The notes beneath the pieces are model-generated. The model worked only from the letters and a program-made list of their open reading frames with translations. It had not been told where the DNA came from and did not search any database. 64,000 nt of DNA from Smallanthus sonchifolius. Taxonomy: Eukaryota > Streptophyta > Magnoliopsida > Asterales > Asteraceae. The DNA is taken from NCBI GenBank assembly GCA_023525975.1, contig CM042040.1:58141486-58205485 (forward strand), in the 5' to 3' direction. This document shows, piece after piece, positions 57,826 through 64,000 of this stretch; the first letter of the stretch is position 1; the number at the start of each line of letters is the position of its first letter. The translations under genes and the position numbers were made by a program.

Positions 57826-57833
57826 TATAAATA
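57826..57833 (+). promoter_or_regulatory. TATA box of the gypsy LTR
   Basis: TATAAATA about 20 bp after the last copy of the CGGTCCGCTAC array, followed by CTTCACAC-type start-site-like sequence. Confidence 0.55.
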
Positions 57834-58850
57834 CTTGATCGATTTCTTCACACTAAAACGTCCTTTTCACTCTCAAACTTGTTCCAAGGCTTCCCTAGAC
57901 GACTCCCGACGTTCCTGGTTCCATTCCCGCTCATCATAGTGCCCGATTAAGAAAGAAACGCTAGTAGAAGGGTCAAAATGCTAGAGAAACAAGACTAGGA
58001 AGCTAGCTTATAAGTTTTCAACTCTAGAGGCTCATTCCTACTATAAAGGTGAATACTTTATCTCTTTTAAAACTTGTGTCAAATATTTTATTTATGAAAA
58101 TGGCCAAATAAAGGTTAATGAAGTAATGCTCAACGTTCTTCTATGAACAAGTGTGACACCCGACAATTCAGGTCAATATCCGTACATGTTATAAACAAGT
58201 TTACATTATAATTGTTTTTGTGATTTACTTAATTTCACAAACAAGGACATTAAGGCCTAACAAAAACCGTACATGGTCTCATTTCATATTTTGGTAATTC
58301 TAGGAGTTACCGGTTCACGTACCAGGATAACCCGACTAAATACGAACACTAGTGGTTAAAATTACACTTAAATCAAATGGTTTGATTTATTTAAATCCCA
58401 ACCCACTTGCTTGACTTTCTCGACCGAAAGTCAGGGGAGCCATTCCCCCACTTGCTAATTCACTCAAATTCAGATAAAAACCATACCTCCTCAATCGAAA
58501 TCCCACAATCCCTTTCATACTTCTCATTTTCTTACGGCAAATTCCCAATTCTCCTTCAAGTCGAAGTCCAGTTTAAGGTAAAAATCCACCGTATTTCGGT
58601 GCTATAAGAAGAGTTCCAAGTGTTGTCTCAAGAATCAAGATAAGGAGCTCAAGATCATTCTCTGTTTCCCTGAAAATCATCATTCTCTGTTTGAGGTAAA
58701 AACTCGATATTATCCATTTCATTTTCTTTAAAATCGTAGCTGAACATACAAATCGTTCAAACGCAAGTAAGATAACAAGAAAAAAATGTGTCAAATTCAA
58801 GATTTGAACATAAAAATATACAGGACGAATTCTGTCAATCAAAGTGCAGT

Positions 58851-59170
58851 AATCGAAACTAGGAGTTTCGATACCTGTTCAATCGAAACTAGGAGTTTCG
58901 ATACCTGTTATTCAATCGAAACTAGGAGTTTCGATACCTATTCAATCGAAACTAGGAGTTTCGATACCAGTTTACTCAATCGAAACTGGGAGTTTCGATA
59001 CTAGTTGTTCAATCGAAACTAGGTAGTTTCGATACATATTGCTCAATCGAAACTAGATAGTTTCGATACCCTTCTTGCCAATCGAAACTAGATAGTTTCG
59101 ATACCTAACTACTCAATCGAAACTATGAAGTTTCGATACTCAATTGCCCAATCGAAACTAGGAAGTTTCG
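58851..59170 (+). repeat. Ten-copy hairpin repeat array
   Basis: Ten units of 27-36 bp, each with AATCGAAACTAG then AGTTTCGATAC, so each unit is a small hairpin (ATCGAAACT / AGTTTCGAT). Loops vary slightly between units, while the stem is conserved in nearly all. Spacers such as CTGTTCA vary in length and sequence. Confidence 0.93.
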
Positions 59171-59630
59171 ACATCTGTTCATCAGTCACATTGGGCAGTA
59201 ACTTAGAACTGTTTTTATAGCAAAACAAGTGTTGAAAATCTAAGAAGATATTTAAACAAAAGCAACTAGATTTACTAGGTCGATGAACAATTTGCAATAT
59301 GAGACGTTCGGTCTTAACACAATTTACCCTTTGGTATCTAGGGTACGAATAGTCAAGTTCGGCTAGAACAATTATCATTGCAAGCATACACAAACTCAAG
59401 GTGAGTTCACGGCCCCCTTTTAACTCTTTACTGTTTTGTAAACATCGGGGGAGAAACATACTTACTTGTTATGTTTTGAAAATACGAATTACATTGTTTA
59501 TACGTTTGACAATATGAACATTTTGGTTTAACTTCTTGTGAGTCTCCCAACCCCACTTTTACTACTGGTTTTTAAATTGTTTTTAAACAAACGGGGAGAA
59601 AACTTGCTCAACTAAACAGCTGGACAAGAA

Positions 59631-59745
59631 CACACAACGATTGTTCGGATGAACAACACACAACGATTGTTCGGATGAACAACACACAACGATTGTTCGG
59701 GTGAACAACACACAACGATTGTTCGGATGAACAACACTCAACGAT
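59631..59745 (+). repeat. 26-bp tandem repeat, about 4.4 copies
   Basis: Unit CACACAACGATTGTTCGGAT followed by GAACAA. The first four copies are almost identical (one A/G change). The last is partial and reads ACTCAACGATTTGG. The unit contains the partial palindrome CAACGATTGTTCG. Confidence 0.93.
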
Positions 59746-60222
59746 TTGGGGGAAAAACATACTTACAACTATTTTATGGGATAACAAGAGAATAAGGCAC
59801 GACTTTTATGTTTACATGAGATGAGAACAACAATTGGAGGCCGCTAAAGTCCCCTGGAACAACGTAGTAACCATTAACTGTAGCCTAGGGTCCTATGAAT
59901 AGTACTATGGAGAGTGACGTCTCCCGGTCATGGTTAGTCGCGCTAACCACAATCTGGAGGATTTATGGCCGCATAGAATCTGATAACGCTTAATAGGGGC
60001 TCACACATGTCATGGTTTGGTTACGTCTCATGTATGAACATATTATTTGTATTCCTAGCTAGTTTACAAATGGGTCAACAATTCTTATTCTGATTATCAC
60101 ATGCAACTTGAACTATTTACGAACAATTGAGTTTAAACAAAAGAGTTTTGATCCGGTTAAAGAAATCATGTTTATACAAAAGGATTCTGATCAGGTTATA
60201 AGGATCATGTTTAAATATTGAA

Positions 60223-60350
60223 TTTATGACGGTTAAGTCATGATAATGTTTTCAAAGGACAACTTCATATTTTATGACGGTTAAGTCATGATAATGTTTT
60301 CAAATGAAAACTACTTAGTTTTATGACGGTAAAGTCATGAACATGTTTTT
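60223..60350 (+). repeat. 48-bp tandem repeat, nearly three copies
   Basis: TTTATGACGGTTAAGTCATG starts at 60223 and 60271 and, slightly altered, at 60320. Each is followed by ATAATGTTTTCAAA or similar. A degenerate pair (ATCCGGTTAAAG / ATCAGGTTATAAG) lies just before. Confidence 0.85.
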
Positions 60351-60691
60351 GGGAAAAACTATAAGCACTATTATAACTAACTCTGTGAACTCACCAACCT
60401 TTGTGTTGACACTTTCAAGTATGTTTCTCAGGTGACCTCTAGCCTTGGCGCGGTTGGAATAGGCTAGCTATGTTGGATCAATTCCTAGTAGCTGGAAGGA
60501 CGTAGAATATCAAGTCTCAAGTCTGTCGTTGATCTAGAAGAACTTAGATCATAGTATTTCTTAGTTTTAGTAATTGTATATGTAATCAAGTCTTAGAAAT
60601 CATTATTACAGCTTCCGCTATCGTGTAATGAACCAATCGTTGCAACCTGTATTTATTTAATAAGTAAATAAAATATGGGGGTGTGACAGAT

Positions 60692-60703
60692 TGGTATCAG
60701 AGC
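60692..60703 (+). other. Primer-binding site of the second gypsy element
   Basis: TGGTATCAGAGC, a perfect tRNA-Met match, four bases after the LTR end. Confidence 0.92.
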
Positions 60704-63305
60704 AATGGTTTTAGCGAATTAGGTGTCCTTAGTGATACCTAGGCTCTAACCGGACTCATTTAGGGACCAAGATTTCTAAGACTTGCATCACATTAAAAAC
60801 ACCCAAGACTTAAGCATAGGAATTCCAACCGTTGCCGAACAATTTGTGTAGACTATTAGTGTATGGAGTTACACTAGGGTACCATTAGCTACACTAATAC
60901 AATTACATGGCACATATAGTGAACACTTAAACACATACAATAAAGTGAAAATAATAAACACTTATAACATGTTATTGTTCGGGTTACGAGTCAAGAATAA
61001 CGGGTACTCAGCATACTGCAACCTTAGAAGATCGAGTTACGAGCTGAGCTTGAACGACGACGGCGGCGATCGTCAGTTACCGATCTTGGTATCACAACAG
61101 GTTGAACTCGTACCAGAATCTGTACCTATACCTGCACCACAACTACTCCAGCCATGGAGGCAACTATCTTTCTAACGTATTTGCGATATAAATACTCTCA
61201 TTCATAAGTTGTCGGATCGGATGCCTAGACTCTCGCCATGATATATGGCTGGCATGATTGCCCAGACAGAAGGGAATTCAAGGTGAATAAGCAGGACTAA
61301 ATGGGAGAGAACTCCAAGGGTCAGGAGACCCAGACATACATCAGGATCATGTGGATCCATGCATATATACAGACTTGGAGCATGAGTTGCTCGACACTCG
61401 TTTGAGGATCTCTGCCCAACACATAGTGCCTGAATTTCACCATGCACATTTTTTTTAAGAGACACTGGTGGTGCCTCTCTACCCTTAGCCTCATCCGACA
61501 ACTGCCATATTCGGCAGATTCATGAGTATTGGTACACATAATTAACAGTAATCCGATAAAACAATACACACTCATGTACAAAGGTGCACACGCAATCTAA
61601 TGATCTTTTCAAATCACTTTTGATTAAAAGCTAGGGATAGAAGAAACACTATAGGGATCAGGCAAGGCAAATCATCATTACGGGTGCACACGTAATCATA
61701 ATTTGCAGTGCATGGGAACTTTAGTGAGTCTTACTGTCTAAGCTGATGATCAACCCATGTTCTCAATCACTTGATTAAGGATTGAATCCTATCAAATCAG
61801 ACTTCTCAATTAGGTGCTCACAAAGCATTCTCCTAGTTTTGGAGGAACGAGAGAAATTCAAATTGAATTCAACCAATCCTTAGTAAATCCTGATCGACGA
61901 AGAAATTCGCACATTCACTCTTTAAGATTCTACTTGTCAGGAATGCTGCAAATTGAGCGTTACAACAACTAACACTTACAGTAATTGCACAACTATTGTG
62001 GGAGATTATGGCATAATCTCAGGATCCATCATACAGTTCAATCTCATAATTGCTTGAAAGTTACGCCAAGAGTGTTATGCACTAACTTCAGTAATAGGGC
62101 AGGGTATTATTCTGACCCGCATACACATGGCACTTATGGATATTGTGGAAACTCGTCATGAGACAAGTAGGAAATCGGACATTTCAGAATGTCGGTCAAA
62201 CAGGATTGCTCTCGTAGCCATTGACATTCAATATACCTTTAAGTCTAACTATTCTCTCGGTAATGGATAAGCCGGGTTTGATGCTCGAGCAAATGTCAAA
62301 GAAACCTAAGTGTGGACTAACGACTATTGTCGCACTAACCAAAACGACATGCAAAACTCTTAAAGAAATCCCAAATGCGGAATTTCATGCTAATCTCATT
62401 AGTTCATGATATGCATAAGGGATGTAAGCTCGAGCTATTCACAACAGGCCACTGTCCACAAAGAGTTGAGAAGAATAATCTATTACTATTTTGTACTCGC
62501 ACTTCCTCAAAGTTCATCTTGTTGGATGGATCCCAGATTTAGCCTAGAAAAGAGATGTGATTGCATCTTTCACTCCTAGTTTTCTATAATTGGGAAGCTC
62601 TAGAGCATCTATTTTTAAGAAATGATCTCTTGGAGTAGACTCAGTTAGAATACAAAAGTCTCGACGTTCAACACTCATTACCTCAAGTGTATCCTTGTGC
62701 TAAGGATTTTGAGGCCATAACCTGAATGAGTGGAATACGTAATGGTATGTCCCCAAAGTACTATTCAAACCCTAAGGAAGTGCAGATGCACTGAATGACA
62801 TCAAGATGGCAATTGTAAAACTCCCAAAACATCTCAGCCAACTTAATGGGTTGACAAGCCCATAGCCCATTTTGGGGAAAGCACTAATTCGATGAGACCA
62901 TTCTCACAGTATCACTATTCATTCCTTCACATAGACAGAATATGAATATTCCAATCAAACATCGAACTTTGTATGGCTTACATACTTTGAATGTAGGGTA
63001 GTCGAGACATGAGTTTACATATCAAGACGCTACAACCCAAAGGCTAGTCTGCCTCGAAAGGTAGGGCGAGCAAAGGGGTAAAGTGGTGATTAGACTCGAA
63101 GTTCACAAATAAGAGCTCCCAAGGAACATCAATTCCTAGCTCCATGAAGGCACATAGAGAGGAAAATCATAGAAAACATGAAACCTGAAATAAGAGAAAA
63201 GTCTTAGTCCGGGAAAATGCTTTCGAAAAAGCATAAGAGGGACAAACATAAAGTTTCATTTTCATAGTTTTTCATTTCTACCCAATATACAACAAAAACT
63301 TGGAT
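60704..63305 (+). other. Degenerate internal region of the second gypsy element
   Basis: Expected place of gag and protease, but I find no gag core, zinc knuckle or protease motif. Frames such as 60945-61175 and 62221-62409 are short and unrecognised. Either the region is heavily decayed or unrelated DNA replaced gag. Confidence 0.5.
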
Positions 63306-64000
63306 ACCTCGTCGAGTAATTCTTTCATAAGATCGAGTTTCTTACCATGGGGAGTTCCGGTCCTGTTTGTAAAGAAAAAGGATGGAACCTTTAGAAGGTG
63401 CATCAATTATCGGGAGTTGAACAAGCTGACAATCAAAAACCGGTATCCTCTTCTTCGAGTAGACGATTTGTTTGATCAACTTCAAGGGTCCAGTTTCTAT
63501 TCTAAAATTGAACTACAATCAGGATATCCTCAACTGAAAATTCAGGAAGAAGATATACCAAAAACGACTTTTAGGACTCGTTACGGTCACTACGAGTTCC
63601 TAGTTATGCCATTTGGCTTGACTAATGCACCGGCCGTTTTCATGGACCTAATGAACCGCGTGTGCAAGCCATACTTGAATAAATTCGTGATTGTATTTAT
63701 CGATGACATATCAATATATTCACAAACCAATGAGGAACATGAACATCATTTGAAATCAATCTTGGAACTACTCCGGAATGAGAAGCGTTATGCCAAATTC
63801 TCTAAGTGTGAGTTTCGGATTCGAGAGGTTCACTTTCTCGGACACGTCATCAATAAGAAGGGTATTCACGTAATCCCAACCAAGATTGAAGCTATCAAAA
63901 ACTGGGAAGCACCAAGAACTCCGACTGAGGTGCGTCAATTTTTGGGTTTGGCCGGCTATTACAAACGATTCATCGAGAATTTTTCGAAAATAGCCTTGCC
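63306..64000 (+). pseudogene. Reverse transcriptase of the second gypsy element (partial, open to window end)
   Basis: The frame is open with no stop from about 63306 to 64000. It reads WGVPVLFVKKKDGTFRRCIN, NKLTIKNRYPLLRVDDLFDQ, FGLTNAPAVFMDLMNRVCKP, the catalytic VIVFIDDISIYSQ, then HFLGHVINKKGIHV and FLGLAGYYKRFIENFSKIA. The FIDD catalytic box is intact. GYPQL replaces the usual GYHQL and LQS replaces LRS. No start codon fits, since RT is part of a polyprotein whose upstream part is lost, so it is treated as a pseudogene. Confidence 0.9.

Larger units (their letters stand above)
51116..58151 (+). mobile_element. Chromodomain-type gypsy element with pre-gag frames
   Basis: Order: partial 5' LTR (ends TGTGACA, 51332), primer site TGGTATCAGAGC (51336-51347), two pre-gag frames, gag, protease, RT, RNase H, integrase with chromodomain-like tail, purine tract (AAGGTGGGGAAGA, 57283-57295), and 3' LTR from 57296. 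The 3' LTR is split at 58151 by the next gypsy element. Stops, frameshifts and two internal deletions make it inactive. Confidence 0.9.
57296..58151 (+). repeat. 3' LTR of the gypsy element (left part)
   Basis: Begins TGCAACACC after the purine tract and is interrupted at 58152 by another gypsy LTR. It contains a GC-rich motif array and a TATA box. It cannot be compared with the 5' LTR because only non-overlapping parts of each survive here. Confidence 0.8.
58152..60688 (+). repeat. 5' LTR of the second gypsy element (2.5 kb)
   Basis: Very long LTR with three separate minisatellite-like blocks (58851-59170, 59631-59745, 60223-60350). A weak TATAAG lies near 58603. Length and TGTGACACCC start are typical of large chromovirus LTRs. 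Confidence 0.82.
58152..64000 (+). mobile_element. Second gypsy element, running off the window
   Basis: 5' LTR 58152-60688 (TGTGACACCCG to GGGTGTGACA), primer site at 60692-60703, a long degenerate stretch, then reverse transcriptase to the window end. It sits inside the 3' LTR of the preceding gypsy element. The last five bases before it are ACAAG, and the matching duplication would lie beyond 64000. Confidence 0.88.

Noticed and set aside
58851..59170. CRISPR-like regular repeat array
   Set aside because: Units are palindromic with short variable spacers inside a plant retrotransposon LTR; no cas genes and wrong kind of genome.

Overview
The window reads as nuclear DNA of a flowering plant, most likely a eudicot; the retrotransposon mix makes me think of Asteraceae, but that is an impression and not a demonstration. 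It is AT-rich, almost everything in it is transposable-element DNA, and elements are repeatedly nested in one another. Only one ordinary host gene looks intact: a single-exon glyoxal/aldehyde-oxidase-like gene (GLOX family) on the minus strand at 42575-44224. I saw no tRNA or rRNA genes, no CRISPR arrays and no prokaryote-type operons.

Layout, left half. 1-480 is plain AT-rich DNA; 481-2750 has a different texture and may be organelle-derived. 3015-3764 is a small Helitron. 3796-8412 is a decayed Ty3/gypsy element without a 3' LTR. 8999-10635 is a terminal-inverted-repeat (TIR) element of PIF/Harbinger type carrying a strongly G-rich minisatellite, with a second such element nested inside. 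11764-15167 is a complete hAT transposon with an apparently intact two-exon transposase (823 codons plus stop). 15869-27285 is a CACTA-type element that swallowed host gene pieces: a Raf-like kinase exon and a run of nucleoporin NUP62 exons that still form one open spliced reading frame. A Ty1/copia element (15906-19516) and a non-autonomous LTR element (21578-24294) later inserted into it.

Layout, middle. From 27286 to about 39444 lies a nest of minus-strand elements. Copia A (pieces at 27286-28087, 30503-31650 and 39090-39444) is interrupted by a 2.4-kb solo LTR (28088-30502) and by copia B (31651-39089). Copia B itself holds an Athila-like solo LTR (34907-36564). Helitrons follow at 39812-42218. 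One of them carries a fragment of a plant AAA-ATPase gene and a remnant of the Helitron helicase. Then comes the GLOX gene.

Layout, right half. 44838-51332 is a patchwork of small DNA transposons (CACTA-like, hAT-like, MULE-like foldback), direct duplications, an Athila-like fragment, a minus-strand LTR, a MULE transposase scrap and a 220-bp-arm palindrome made of two gypsy LTR ends. 51333-58151 is a chromodomain-bearing gypsy element with two extra reading frames before gag. Its 3' LTR is split by a second gypsy element, with a 2.5-kb repeat-filled LTR, that runs off the window end (58152-64000).

The genes do not work together as a pathway. The biology here is that of mobile elements: nesting order, solo-LTR formation, gene capture and repeat expansion inside LTRs and MITEs. 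The points most worth following are the CACTA-borne NUP62/kinase chimera, the Helitron-borne AAA-ATPase fragment, the intact hAT transposase, the pre-gag reading frames of the gypsy element, and the motif arrays in front of TATA boxes in two LTRs.
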